Positions 1 to 12,380 of a DNA stretch of 64,000 nucleotides are shown here, in pieces. The position numbers and the translations under genes are program-made. The stretch lies in NCBI GenBank assembly GCA_001584585.1, contig LSYV01000011.1, forward strand, positions 1,800,230 through 1,864,229, in the 5' to 3' direction. Source of the DNA: Gonium pectorale (Eukaryota; Chlorophyta; Chlorophyceae; Chlamydomonadales; Volvocaceae). Each line of letters begins with the position of its first letter. Positions within the stretch are counted from its first letter, which is position 1. The notes below the pieces were generated by a model that was not told the origin of the DNA, ran no database searches, and saw nothing but the letters and a program-made list of their open reading frames with translations.

Positions 1-1086
1 GAGGAGACAGAGGGGAGGGGGGGGAGGGCGGGGGGTGGGGGAGAGGAGGGCTGAGGAGGGGGAGGGCGAGGAGACAGTTTGGTGCAGGGCGAGTTGGGGT
101 AAGCAGCCCCGGCCTGAACAGCCAGGCGCCCGAGCGGGCAGGCGACGCCATTGGAGGCCTGGTGACCCCACGGCTGGCCCTCTGAAGTGAACCACCCCGG
201 CCAATGTGACCGGGCACCACTCCGCCCAGGCTCGCACCGGAGCCTTGGGCCGTCTCGCCGCGGGACCCCCGGTCACAGGAGCCTCGGGGGACCGGTCGCA
301 ACCGAATGGGAACCTTGCCCCGGCTCTGCGCTAGGTACGGCGCAGGTCCCGGCCTCAGCAAGCCGGCTGCCGCCCGTTTGACGGCGCCATGGTGCCGGAC
401 GGCAAGGGCTGTGGCCGAGGTGTCACCCCACTGCCCCTCCCCCAGGCGTGAGAATCCTGGCCCGTCTACTATGCAGAGGCCGCCACTGCAACCTGAGGGC
501 GTACCTTGCGGCCCCCCATGTTGGCGCTGCCGCAGGGGCCGGGGTGCCCAGGGGTGCGAATGGACACGCGCTGCGCAGGCTCTTTTTACCGAACCAACAC
601 CAGACTCCGCTACAAGAGTACCCAGATTCGCATGCTGTCCAAGCGGCCAAGCGCCGATGAGACCTGTTGCCGCCAACGTCCCTCTGATGCCGAGTTTTTC
701 GGGGTCAATGCAGCTGTCGAAATTTGTAGCAAGAGAGCAAATTTGTAACCAGAGGGAGTTCGGCACCATGCACCATGGCACCCCAAGTGTCGTATTATGC
801 TGTTCGTAAGCCAGGCATCGCTGTCCTGCAGGCACATCTACCTGCGATAAGGAGGCCGGCATAAGCCGCAGCTATCAAACGGCTACCTTGCTAGGGTTAC
901 GGACCCAACCTGCGGAACCCTTCGGGCCATCGCGCTCGCAGGGTGCTTTATATCCGAGCGGCCCTGAGGCCGCGTCAGCTTGATAAGGTCAATTTGCTAC
1001 GTTCTCTCTTTGGACGCTAGTAGAGCTCCGTTTGGGAGCGCCCTTCAGCCAGCCAGAGGCCCCGTCAGGCCGAGGCCCCGGAGGCC
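1..1086. other. Upstream region and putative 5' UTR of the ankyrin/U-box gene
   Basis: I see no convincing coding sequence here; the open frames are short and have no protein-like character. The first about 70 bases are a purine strand with repeated G-runs, which could form G-quadruplexes. The rest is ordinary mixed sequence that probably holds the promoter and 5' UTR of the gene starting at 1087. Confidence 0.5.
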
Positions 1087-4000
1087 ATGCTGGCAGTGTG
1101 CAAGGCAGCATTAAGCGGGTGAGTGTAGGGCCTCTCGAAGGCGCCCAGCCGAGGAGGTGTTGCAAAAGGATGAAACCTGCGGGGTTGCACAAGGGGGCTT
1201 AGAGCCGGCAACCTACCCACATTCAAGCGCCATTATGGCAGTATCCCACGCGCAGAGCTGCTCCGCCATGAAAGACCATGTAGGGGGGGTGTTTGTCATA
1301 CAATGCAGGCGTTGGCCCAGAAACCGCGGCTGCGCAGGCCCGCAACGGCTGATGTAGGCTCGCCATAGCGGTCTCGACGCGCCTGTTCCAATTAATCACC
1401 ACCGCGGGGCTGCGTCGTCACGCCTGCTGGCGCGTCCGCCCATCTCCCTGGCCCCCCGTGCACCACCCCCCGCAACCGCTTAACCGCCCTCCGGCGCCCC
1501 GTCCCAATTGATTATCAAAGACTTCCCCTTGAAACCTCCTGCCCCCCGCCCCTCCCTCTCCCTTTCCCCCGGCCCAGTCTGAGCGGCCCCTCAGCCGGCG
1601 GCTCCCGTGGCGGCGGGCCGCCCTCCCCCAGCGACAAGCAGGCCGAGGCCTTTGCCCGCGCCATCACCGAGGCCCGACCCGACGTGGTCTCCGCCTACGT
1701 GTCGGATTCGCGGCCGCTGCTGGTGTGCGCCCTCAAGTGCCACCCCGCGCGCAGTACCGCATGGCACCTGGCGGCGAGCGTGCGGGTCGGCGGCAGCGGC
1801 CCCGACTTCGGATCTCAGGTGCACCCTCCGCTCGCCCTAACTCTCGTTTGATGTTCGCGTTCGCAAAGGCAATCAAAGGACCCGGCCCTTATGTGTAGAT
1901 CCCTGTTCCTTTGCTTTGGACGCCCTGGTAGAGCAGAAGTCTGCATCCGTGAGGCGGGTCCGCGGCTCCTGTCTAATATCGTACGCCGTGTGCCGTACTC
2001 ATGTGTGTCGTACAATCCAGGTGGAGCACGGTCCGGGGTCCGAGATGCTGGAGCTGCTGCTGCGACTGTACCGGCAGTACGAGCTGCCCGCGGAGGGGCT
2101 GCCGGACCTGCTCAACGCGCCCAACAAGAGGTGAGCAGTTGGCGGTTGGGCGGTTGGGCGGTTAGGGGTTAGCCGCTGGGTCCAACGGTAACTACCATTG
2201 CTCGAGGACCTTCTGGGGCATCTCGCATCTGCTCCCTCCAGGGTTTGTGACCGCGGTCATTCCGGCGCGGTCTGCCCTCTCAATCCTCGCCGCCAGCGCA
2301 CGCCGTCGCACCCCGCAGCTGCGGGGCATGCCCTCACAGGGACAAGGCCCACACCTCCTCCCACCTCGCGTTTTGCTGGAGCCCAAATTGTCATCGGCAA
2401 GACACTCGCCATGCCCTACCCTTGCCCCTGCCCCGCCCCCCGCAACCCTCGGCCTCCACAGGGGCCAGACCTGCCTCCACGTGGCGGCTGAGCGCGCCAA
2501 CGCCGGCGCCGTGCGCTTCCTGCTGGCGCACGGCGGGGAGCTGCTGCGCCCCGACAAGGCCGGCCGCACCGCCATGCACGTGGCCGCGCACGCGGGCGCC
2601 GTGGACGTGGCCAGGCTGCTGCTGGCCACCGCAGAGGCGGAGGACGCGCGCAGTAGCGGCGGCGGAGGCAGTGGCGGAGGCGAAGGCGGCGGCGGCGAGA
2701 GCGGGGGAGTTGGTGTAAGCGGTGGCACCGGCGGCACGGAGCGCGAGCGGACGTCTGGGGAGGCGGGGTCGCCGGGTGGCGGCAGCGGAGGCGGCGCGGC
2801 GCCGGCGCCAGGGACGCCGCAGCCGGGAGGGGCTGGCGCGGGGCAGCAGCAGCTTGGCACCACCACGGCGTGGAGGTGAGGATCTGGTGCGCCGCACGTA
2901 CCGTGCGTATACGTGCAAGTGAGTTATCGTTGTCCTTCACGCTCTCCCTCAAGTGCGCCGTATGCTGGATGGGGACCCGGACGGCATGCGCCCCCGGCTC
3001 CTCTAGAAGAGAGCGCTCTCCCAACCGCTTGACCCCTTTTCCCCTACCCAAAACCAACCCCCCTTCCGCCACCACCGCTCCACCCCTCCCCGCCCACCCA
3101 CCTCCGCACAGGCTGGCCTGCGCCCCCGACTCGTCCGGCCTGACGCCGCTCCACTTTGCGGCCGCCTCCAACAGCCTCCCGCTGGTGCGGCTGCTGCTGG
3201 CCGCCGGCGCGTCCGTGATGGCGCAGGCGGCCGCCGACAACCTGGAGGCGTCCATGCCCTGCAACGCGGGCTGGACGGCGCTGCACGTGGCGGCCATGCG
3301 GGGGCACTACGAGGTGGCGGCGGCGGTGCTGCGGCACCACGTGAGCATGGGTTCCGGAGCGTGAGAGGGGGGCCGGCAGTAGGACGGGACTGGGGGATGA
3401 GGGGGGCTTGCAATCGGACACACACACACTCACACACTCCCCACGCCCCACCCCACCTCTAGCACCATCTTTTCCCCGGCCCCGCACCCGCAGGCGTCCC
3501 TGCCCTCGGAGCAGCAAGTCGCGGACTGGCGGCCCGGCCGCAACTGCCGCAGCTCCGACCCGCGCGCGCTGGGCGACCGGCGCGGCACCACAGCGGCCGC
3601 GCTGGCGCTCGCGCGCTCCTTCGCCGACCTGGCGGCGCTGCTGGACCCCGCGGTGCCGCTGGCCAACGCGCTGGGCATGGGCGAGGCGGGCTTCGGGGCG
3701 GACGGGCGGGAGGTCAAACCGCCCGCCATGTTCGTGTGCCCCATCACTCAGGTGGGGCGGGATTGATGGCGGTTTGGCGGCGGGTGGGATGGCTCAAGGG
3801 GGGCCCGGGTGGTGCGGTGAAGGCGGACGGGAGGGAGGGGCCGGAGGGGCTGCTTGGAGTGGGGATTTCTGCTGGAGCTCATCTTGGCTGGTGGGGCCGG
3901 CAGGGGTTGACCGAACTGTACCTTCGTATCGAATGTTGGTTAGAAATGGGCTGGGCTGGGTTGGGCGGTTGTGATTTTGAGGCCGATAGAGGGTTGCGGC

Positions 4001-4965
4001 TCCACGCCTCCACCCCTCAAAGCCACACACCCCTTTGCCTTACGTCGCACCGCCGCTGCCGCTGCTCTTATCGTCCCCCTTCCCTATTGTAACACCTGCT
4101 GTATTGTTGCTCAAAGGCATTCCACCCCCGTCGCTCCTAGACGTGCTCGGCGCGCGCGCTGACTGGAGTCGGGACACCGACGAACCCCTGCCGCCGGTAA
4201 CCGCCACGTGTGCCCCCGACTGCCCCCGCCCGCCGCCGGCAGGAGGTGATGCGAGAGCCGGTGGTCGCCTCCGACGGCTTCACCTACGAGCGGGCCGCCA
4301 TCGCCAAGTGGATGGCGGCCGGCAAGCTGACCTCGCCGATGACCAACCTGCCCTTCACTGCGCGGGCGCTCTACCCCAACAACGTGCTCATGAGCGCAAT
4401 CAAGGTGCGGAGCCGGGGTGGGTAGTGGGATTAGAAGACATTCTCAGTAGACAAGCCTGGGGTTGCATGTCTCTCCCGATGAAAACAATTGGGAGCTGAG
4501 GGCTGAGAGCTGAGCGCTAACGCCATACCTCCCTGCCCCGGGGGGGGGGCGGTGATGCAACTTCCGCATCGTGCGGGGAGAGGGGGTGCGGCCTCAGGGA
4601 AGGCCATCTTCAAGGAGGGCCGGGCTTGGCTGCGAGATGCGCCTGGCGCCTCTACCGCGCGTGCTGCGCTTTTGTGCTGCTTCCTCGGCGCAGCGGCTGC
4701 TGCACCCACGCCGCGCTCTCTGCTGCACTCCCTCACCCCCGCCCTCTGGCCCCCGTTGCTGCGCGGCCCGTTGCTGCCCGGTTCTCTGCTGTCCGGCCCG
4801 CAGGAGTGGCGGCAGGAGCACCAGCTGCCCGACCCCTCGGTGCGGCGGCCCGCCCGGCGGCTGGGTGCGTCGGGGCTGGTGGTGGACGTGAACAACGCAG
4901 TGGGGGGCGGCTCGGTGGGCGCCGGCGACCCCTTCCTCTCGCACCTGCGGCTGCACGGCCTGTGA
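1087..4965 (+). CDS. Ankyrin-repeat U-box E3 ubiquitin ligase
   Basis: Likely a RING-type (U-box) ubiquitin ligase whose ankyrin repeats select substrates. Eight exons close in phase: 1087-1118, 1578-1818, 2021-2130, 2462-2875, 3112-3340, 3494-3751, 4243-4404, 4804-4965, giving 535 residues. Ankyrin signatures include GQTCLHVAAERANAGAVRFL and GRTAMHVAAHAG (exon 4, from about residue 129), SGLTPLHFAAASNS and GWTALHVAAMRGHYEVA (exon 5, about 270-342). A Gly/Ser-rich linker of roughly 75 residues splits them. The U-box (about 422-495) runs from FVCPIT through MREPVVASDGFTYERAAI and SPMTNLPF to the end of exon 8, and introns cut it into three pieces. The start is inferred: an 11-codon first exon ends at a perfect GTGAGT donor in the phase that exon 2 needs. 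The family call is strong; the first exon is less certain. Confidence 0.85.
4434..4520 (+). repeat. Short dispersed intronic repeat, copy 1
   Basis: This stretch lies in intron 7 of the ankyrin/U-box gene. It begins CATTCTCAGTAGA and continues AAGCC..TGGGG..GCAT..CTCCCGA, ending in CTGAGCGCT. A close relative sits at 24025-24095 inside an intron of the dehydrogenase-like gene, antisense to that gene. Confidence 0.55.
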
Positions 4966-7900
4966 GGGCCTCGTGCGGCTGCCTCCCGCACAGACTCGCT
5001 CACGACGGGTTTTGCGAGGAGCTGGGGTGGTGGGGGTCCACCGTGCATTGAAGGCCGTGCTTATAGGGTCATGGTGGAGAGTTGGGCACGACCCGGGGGG
5101 GACAGGGTAGCTGTGTATGTAGCCTGTGGCCGCTTTGCTCACTTTCCGGCTTGGGAATGCGCGGCAGGGAGGTTCGTGGTGCATGAGGGCTTCGTGCAAA
5201 AGCGGGGGGGGGGAGCGGTGGGAGGGGAGCTGCGGTGTGTTGGGGGCCGGTGGCGACGGCGCGCCGGCCCGGGGACCGGCCGGAGCGGAAAGAGCGCTGG
5301 CGCGGCCCATGCAGTACTTGCTCCTTGCGCAGACCGTTTCGGTCCTAGAGTTTGCCCTGCTAGATACCGTCTTGCATGCTAGATGCCGGAATACAATACT
5401 GGTAATGATTTGTTAGAGGGGCTCGTCTATCGCGCCCGGTGCCGTCCATTCTACCCCCGTTTGCTGTGCGCTGATGCGAGCAATGCGCCCCGACTGGACT
5501 GCTACTCCCCTGCTTCACGACCTGTGCGATAGCGCCGCACTTCACGCCTTCCACTGCAATGACACCACCTGCTGTAGCATTGCCCTCTGTGGCTGAATGC
5601 CGGGGCTTTAACTGTTGACCATCGTAAGCCTTCATGTGTTTTGTGTTGTTTGGAGGGTCTCGACCAATGGGTCGTGATCCTCGCACTGAGTAAACCATAA
5701 TTCCTTTTCGGCCGGAGCAGCCCGACATTGACGGTTGGATCACGGGCTGTTGGCCTACATAGCCTTGGCCGAAGCAGGGCGCTTTGCCTTATTACACTAC
5801 TATTCTATTTCTGCACCCCAGGGGTTAGGTGCGCTCGACCTACGCGCAATGCGCTGCCAAGGTGGTGTCTGCGGCGCCTCACTGTGCGTGGGCCGGGGTC
5901 TGCATGTCGGCCCGCACAATTTTGGGGTCACGCTCGAGGTACTGAGAGAGCTCATCAGTTGTGGTGTATATATTTATGGCGCACGTCTCATGTTTGGGAA
6001 GCTGAATGTGCATCGGGGGCGGCAGTGCTCGGCTGGGGCCTCCAGTAGTGAATTGGCAGTGATTGCAGGTGCGGCGCGGGAGACTGCGCGCCCGACTGAG
6101 CAGAACGGCAGGTCTGTCGCAACGCTGCCCCGCCTCGCAGCGAGGCGCGCATTGTGTGCGGCTTGTCGGTACGCTCTGTCAGTGGGGTGATTTGTTAGTC
6201 ACTGCGGAAACCCCGCAGGTTTGGCGAGGTTGCAAAACGTAAATTCAGAGAAGACGGCCGTCCCGCACTACTCATCTCGGTCTCACTGACGAAGGTCAAA
6301 CGGAGAGTTTACAGCGGCAGATCCTCGAGTGGATCCGACAAAGCCAGAGTGCGGGCGCAACAGCCCGCACCCAAAAGCAGGCACTGATTAGTACACGCCT
6401 CAAGAGCCAGTACGTAAGCAGGATACGGTAACGTTCGCTCCTGGGGCACACCACGGTGAATTCGCTCTCCGACGTAACCGTTGACAGCCGCCCTGGTGAA
6501 GGCCAGCCGCACCTGCACAGAAAGGCAGGACAAACGCCGTCCTCGGGTTTTAGCTACCGGTACCCCGTCCACACATGCTACCGAAATGCACGCGCTCTGC
6601 CACGCCAACCAAAGGAACCATATACACGAAATGCGACATCATTCGTACGGGTGTCGGCAGAAAAAAAAACATGCCTAACGGGCGACCTTCCTCAGTTCTG
6701 GTGCCGTTGCCTTCCAACAATGTTCAAGGAGCGCACTCGGAGCCGCCAGCGGCCCACACTCGAAAGCGCGGGGCAACCACGCGGTCCAAGGCTGCATTGT
6801 AACACTAGACAGGCAATTACGGGGACAGTCCAAGCAGTCCACAAAACCCCACTCATGGCACGGCAAGCCTGGCAGGCGCACTCCGGGGCCAAGCTGTCTT
6901 CGGTCGACGGCCCGCCAGCAAGTGCAGCAACGAGCGAGCCAGCTGGCGGCCAGGCGCTCCCTGCGGGTCACACTGCAGCTCGCCTGTCTTTATCACAGGC
7001 CCAAAGACACCCGCAGCCGTGCAGCGGCGTTGCCCCGTGGACCCGTACAGACCCGTACAGCCGTGCAGGCAGCCGCTGTACGCACGTGACGGGAAGCGCC
7101 GGACCCGGTTCAAAGCCACCGTGACGGCACTGTGCATCCCTCACGGCCATTTGAGGTTAGTACAACGGCCATTTGAGGTTGGTGCAAAGGCAAAAAAAGC
7201 GCCAGGGCATCGAGGACCAGAGGCCGACACCAGCAGGAAAGCCATAAACTGCATGCGACGAAGGCGACGCGAATAGCCGCCGTCGGCGGCACCTACGAAC
7301 AGCGCCGGCACCTTAGATGAACGCCTGGGTGTCAACCAGGTTACCGGTAAATGAAGAATTTCGAACAACATCAATGGGGCTCTCATTTGCGGGACAACAA
7401 CGCCCGCGTGAGAGCCCGAGGGCATCGCGCTGCCCGGTACGCATGCCATGCCGTACATGCGCACATGGCCGGGATGAAATGCCATTTAGAAGAGTGGAAT
7501 CCTGCAGCAGCAACACCAATTGCGCGTCAGCTGCTGGAATCTCGGACTCCCATACACCTTCGAGGCGTTAGGGATAGTCAAAGTCTCCTTGACCACACGC
7601 ACGCGTGGCCCGGCCTGAAGTGCGGCATCCCTTCTCGCCCAGCGCACAGGTATCTTCATGCAAGGAGTATCTCGTGAGGATCTTTGCCACCACGGAAGGC
7701 AGGCCCCGCCTCCGCCTTCTGCCCGGCCCGGATGCCGACCCTTGCCAGTCGCGCCGCAGCACAGACACAGCGCTCCACAAGGCCAATTCGTAATCATTTG
7801 CCCCAGCCCAGATAAGGCACCTGGCAGCTGGCTGCCGGCAGCCAGCTGAATGCGCCGGAGGCTGGTGGCCGCAACGCACATCCACAGCCTCATCCAAAAC

Positions 7901-8273
7901 ACGCATTTGCAATTTGAAGAACCGGCCCCTCAACTCCAGTTCTCAAGCGGCACAATCGTGCCAATCACGCCAAAGCGAGCGGGTCGCAAATGCGTGGATG
8001 CCTTCCACGCCCCGCCACAACCGCCGCTCCTAGCCGCCGCTGCTCATGCCTCCGCCCGGCATACTCCCCCCCCCCCGCCCCCGCCCCATCGCACCCGTGT
8101 GTACACCTGCTGCCCTCAACTCCAACGTCACGCAACACGGCGCCCCCCTCACCTCTCTCGTCACCCCTTCACCAGCCGCCCCGCCCCAAATCCATCACCA
8201 ATAGCCTCCGCCCCTCCCGCCCCGCCCCCACACCTTCACCAGCCGCCTCCACCCACCCAACGCCACCGGCCCC
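4966..8273. other. Convergent 3' region without a recognisable gene
   Basis: It lies between the ends of the ankyrin/U-box gene (+) and the TPR gene (-). Open frames on both strands are short and compositionally unlike the neighbouring proteins. It probably holds both 3' UTRs. TGTAA, the poly-A hexamer-like signal of volvocine algae, appears on the + strand at 6798-6802 and on the - strand at 6312-6308, but both would imply UTRs near 2 kb. Confidence 0.45.
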
Positions 8274-11200
8274 TCACGCCAGCTGGGCCGCGGCCCGCGA
8301 CAGCAGGCCGCCGTTCAGGCGGTACATGTGGCCCAGCACCTCGGCATCCGCCTCGCGGCCCTGCGCCCGGTACACCCGCTGCAGCTGGCGGAAGATGTTC
8401 CGAGTGGCCGCGGCGCGGCGGCCGTGCAGGTGCAGGGCCACCTCCGCGCCGCCCACAAGGGCCCGCTCCGCACCGCGCAGGTCGCCGGCGGCCTCCGCCA
8501 TGCCGCCCAGCGCCACCCAGCCGCGCATAATGCGCTCATGGCGCTGCCCCACCACCGCCGCCGTCAGGTCCAGGGCCTGGCACTTGAGCTCCACGGCGCG
8601 GGCGATCAGCAACAGCGCGGCAGCAGAGCTCGGCGCGCCACCGCCCTTGCTGGCGTTGCCGGTGGGCTGGGAGGACCCCAGCGCCGGTAGCGGCTGTGGA
8701 GGCGTGTTCGCGCCGCCACCGCCGCCACCGGCCTGCTCGAACAGGGCCTCGGAGAGTGCTTCCAGCAAGTCGATGCGCCGGGAGTCCGCCGCCGCCAGCT
8801 CGCCTGCCGCCACCAGCTGCTCCGCGAGGACCGCCGCCGACTGGAGCGCCGATGCGGCGGCCGGCAGCGCTCCGGCGGCGCGCAGCACGCCGCCCAGCGT
8901 AAGCAGAGCCGCCACCTCCGCCGGGTGGCGGCGTGCTGCGCCACACGGCGCCGCCGCCGCCGTCAGCTGCGCGTAAGCCGCCCTGCAGGCCGCTTCCGCC
9001 TCGGCGTGCTGCCCCGCGGCGCTGAGGTACCGGGCGTACTGCAGCATCAGCTCCAGAACCAAGGGGTGGCCAGCGCCGAGCGCGGACCGCCTGGCCGCCA
9101 GCGCCGCCTCGTACAGTGCAATGGGGTCCGTCAGGCGCCGCGCACTCACTACAGCGGCGATGCAGGCCCCGCTGCGCGGACAGACCGCCGCTGCTGCGGT
9201 CAGGTCCCCGAATGTGGACCCCTCGGGGCCTACAAGGTGCATGCCGCCGTACAGCTCGTTCACGCCGCCGTACTCGCGCTGTACTGCAGCAATGACGTCG
9301 GCCAGCGCGGCGGCGTCGCCGCTCCAGAGGACGGCATCGGCAGCGCCGGGCCCGAGACCGGCGGTGCTGACAAGACGGCGCGACACCGAGGGGCTGCTTC
9401 CCATCCCCATGGCCACGGGCGCCAGAGGCGAGGAAGCTCCCGAGCCCGCTGACCGCGGCTGGATCTTTATCGCCGGCAGAGCTCCTGGCCGCAACTGACC
9501 CGGCGCGGCAACGCCCATTCCCGCCGTGGCCCCGGCCGCCCCTCCTTCGGCCAAGCCGCCCGCCCAGGCCACGCGGGCCCGCGAGTCGGTGCGCCGCACG
9601 CCCTTGGCTGAGGCGCCGCTGCTCACGTCGCCAGCGCCCGCGTCGGGCCACGGCCCCGGGCCCGGGCTCGGTACCAGCGCTTGCGCCGGCGACTGCCCTG
9701 GCGGCGTCGGCGAGAGCAGGTGCTGGCGAGAGGTCGACTGCGCCACGCCTCTGCGGCTTCGCACCGATCCCGCCGAGGGCGATGCCTCCACAGCCGCGGC
9801 CGGGCCAGCGGCCTTCTCCTGCGCCTCCAGCAGGGCCTGGTAAGCCACCTCCGCTTCGGCCCACCGCCGGCCCTCGACCAGCAGCTCCGCCAGGGCGCGC
9901 CGCGCGGCGAGCGTCTCGGGCGCGGTGGGGCCGCGCGCAAAGTCGATGGCCGACAGAGCCGAGCGGAGGCTGTCCTCCGCGCCCGGCTCGTTCAGGGCCG
10001 CCAGGGCCTTTGCCATCGCTGCCTGGGCCAGGAGCGCCGGTGAGCTGTACTGGCCGTGGCACCGCTCCAGCGCCTCCAGCGCCTGCATGGGCAGGGGTGA
10101 CGTCAATTATTCTGCCAATATGACGCACACACAGACGCGCGCGCACAGTTACGCATACAGAACACACGCGCGCCCACACCGCCGTGCTGCCGTACAGGCC
10201 GTACAACCGAATCCGGACATGGGCCAGCCGGTGCACAAGCCCGTCAAAGCAGTGGCCCTGATCCTCCTCGTGCTCAAGTTCTCCCAGCAGCTGTTGAGGT
10301 TATGTGTGTGGTCCGGATCGGTTTGAACCGGTTAAGAGTACGAAGGACCCTGGCGAATCCCGCACCTGCCGCCAGGTCGCCTCCGCAGCCCTGTGCAGCC
10401 CCTGCAGCTGCTGCAGACGAGCAAGCTGTGCGCGCACGGCGCCAGCCATGCCCGATCGGTGGCCCCAGCGGTCCTCCGCCGCCGCGACGCACGCCTCCAG
10501 CACCGCCGCCGCCGGCGCTAGCCGACCCGCCGCCTCCAGCAGCGCGCTGTAGCGCCGGGCCGACTCCACCGCGAACGGCACTAGCCCGTCGGCCCTCACG
10601 GACGCGCCCGTGGGTGACGAGGAGGTCGAGGCGCCGGCGAGGGCGACGGCTGACTGATCGACTCCTACGGGCGTTGCCGGGCCGGCAGGCACCTTGGGGC
10701 ACGCCATAGGTGTGGGAGTCGCCGCGGCGGTCTCCCTGCTGGAAGCTGTCTCCGGGGCTGTTTCATGGTCATCTGGGTCGGTGGCGGCGGCCATTGCCGC
10801 GAGGTTCCGCACCGACATGAACCTCTGCTGCCTGTCGGAGAGCAAGCCGATGTGGCTGAACGAGCGTGAGCGGCGCGCCATCTCCCGGCCCGGGGGCCGA
10901 CTCCCCGCCGGGAGCGGCCGGGTTCTGCCGGGCTGCGTCGCGGCGTCGGCGTGGCACACGGAAGCGGTGGCGCCGCCACCGCCTCGGCGACCCCGTGCCG
11001 AGTCGCTGCCCTGCCCCGGAGCCAGCGCAACCCCCTCCACGCCAACCGGCACCACCGGCACCGCCGTCGGCGCCGCTACCAGGGGCGATGCCGGCAGCGG
11101 AGACGCAGCCGGCAATGTCGGCTTGGGCGGCGGCGACAGGAGTACGCCCCCGGCGAAGAGGCTGCTCTCGGGCTCCACCGTGAAGCTCATCCGGCTGTCT

Positions 11201-12380
11201 GAGTAGGCGCACAGAAGGGGGCTGTATAGGGCGAACTGCTGCCGGGCGGCCTCCAATAGTGCCTCCCGAACCAAATCCACTGCGGCTGGGTCGTCCAGGA
11301 GCGCCGTAGCCAGGCGTGAGAAGGCGGCGGCGGTGGGCGACCAGTCCGCCGCGCCCATGCATGAGGCCAAGTGAATGCACAATGGGCAGCCCGCGCCTCC
11401 ACCACCGCCACCGTAGCCGCCAGTTGAGTCGTCGCAGGCTGCCGACCCTGGTGTGGCAGATGGGTCGTTTGGGTCCCGGTCGCAGAGGGCCGCCACTACG
11501 GTAGCGACAGCGCGGGCGGTCCGCTGGTCGGTCAACAGCGCTCCGGCGGGATCCAGGATGAGCAAGGCGGCCGGCTGCGGCATGGCCGTCAAAGCACGCA
11601 TTGCAGATGAGCCCATGGAGTCCCAGTCCCCGCCATGGCAGGAGCTGTCCGCGACCATGAAGCTGAAGTAGAGACAGGCGTGGTGGTAGGGTGAGTCAGG
11701 GCCGCCGGGCCCGTCAGACAGCAGCACGTCAAGGTCCCCCGTCTGGGACTTTCCCGCACCGAGGATGGGCAGCGGCTGTGAGTTGGCGGGAGAGCTGTAT
11801 GGAGAGGCCGTCGAAACGCGGGGGGACCTGAGGGCGCAGGGGGTTTGGGCTTAGTAAGCAAATCGTCCGGGGCTCGAGTTTAGTCGCCCATAACAGGGTA
11901 CAACTAGCCCCAAGTCGCCACGCCCGAAACCGGGCACAGGGGCACTTGCCTGGCTGACAGATGCGAATCCCCAGCTCGCAGCGCCCGCTTCAGGTCCACG
12001 CGGAAATGGGACGTCAGGGCTCTTAAGAAAGCATGCCACGTCATGGATGGGTGCACAAGCACCACGTGGCTGGCGGGGCCGAGGGCGCCCTCGGCATGTA
12101 GCTCGTCGAGCGGACGAATGTACTCTTCCATCACGCTGGCTACCGTAGCACTGGCATCAGTGCATGCATAGGATTGCGCGACCAGCCAGCTCAGCTTGAC
12201 GCCTTTCAGGCCCATGAGGGAAGGCGCGGATGCAGCTGCGCCGAGCCCCTCCTGCGTGCGCTGCGCTTGTAAGCTGGAATGGTTAGAATGAACCCTGGAC
12301 CGTGGTTTTTTAAAAGAAGGCAAGCTGAAGCTGCTCTTTGAGGCATGTTCAGGCGAACCTTTTGAGGTCCCCACCCCCAT
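8274..12380 (-). CDS. TPR-repeat protein with predicted N-myristoylation (receptor-like architecture)
   Basis: Four exons on the minus strand close in phase: 12380-11950, 11827-10366, 10290-10180, 10082-8274, about 1270 residues. The N-terminus MGVGTSK fits the myristoylation rule (Gly2, Ser6, Lys7), suggesting membrane attachment. A conserved-looking block follows (GVKLSWLVAQSYACTDASAT, then VMEEYIRPLDELHAEGALGP and SHVVLVHP). It resembles the N-terminal domain that protists place before TPR arrays, but I cannot name it firmly. After a Ser/Pro/Gly-rich linker, helical pairs of the tetratricopeptide type (kinesin-light-chain-like) run from about residue 575 to the end. Intron 1 uses a GC donor. 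The 37-codon exon 10290-10180 is inferred from phase and TPR periodicity; without it the frame also closes. Exact function unknown. It shares an upstream region with the biotin gene. Confidence 0.7.
11828..11949 (-). other. GC-AG intron in the TPR gene
   Basis: The exon ends CAG and the intron starts GCAAGT; it ends in CAG. Joining here gives AG+G and keeps the frame into LPILGAGKSQTGDLDVLLSD. The only nearby GT (four bases further) puts exon 2 out of frame, so the GC donor is preferred. Confidence 0.7.

Noticed and set aside
2192..3297. Long minus-strand frames over the ankyrin exons
   Set aside because: They are antisense shadows of GC-rich coding exons. The + strand shows ankyrin motifs and consistent splice phases.
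6456..7124. 222-codon + strand frame
   Set aside because: Random-looking composition, no splice context and no recognisable motif.
8536..10236. 566-codon minus-strand frame overlapping the TPR gene
   Set aside because: Its Gly/Arg-rich translation is the shifted frame of the TPR exons. Only its first part (LAHVRIRLYG) coincides with the inferred extra exon.
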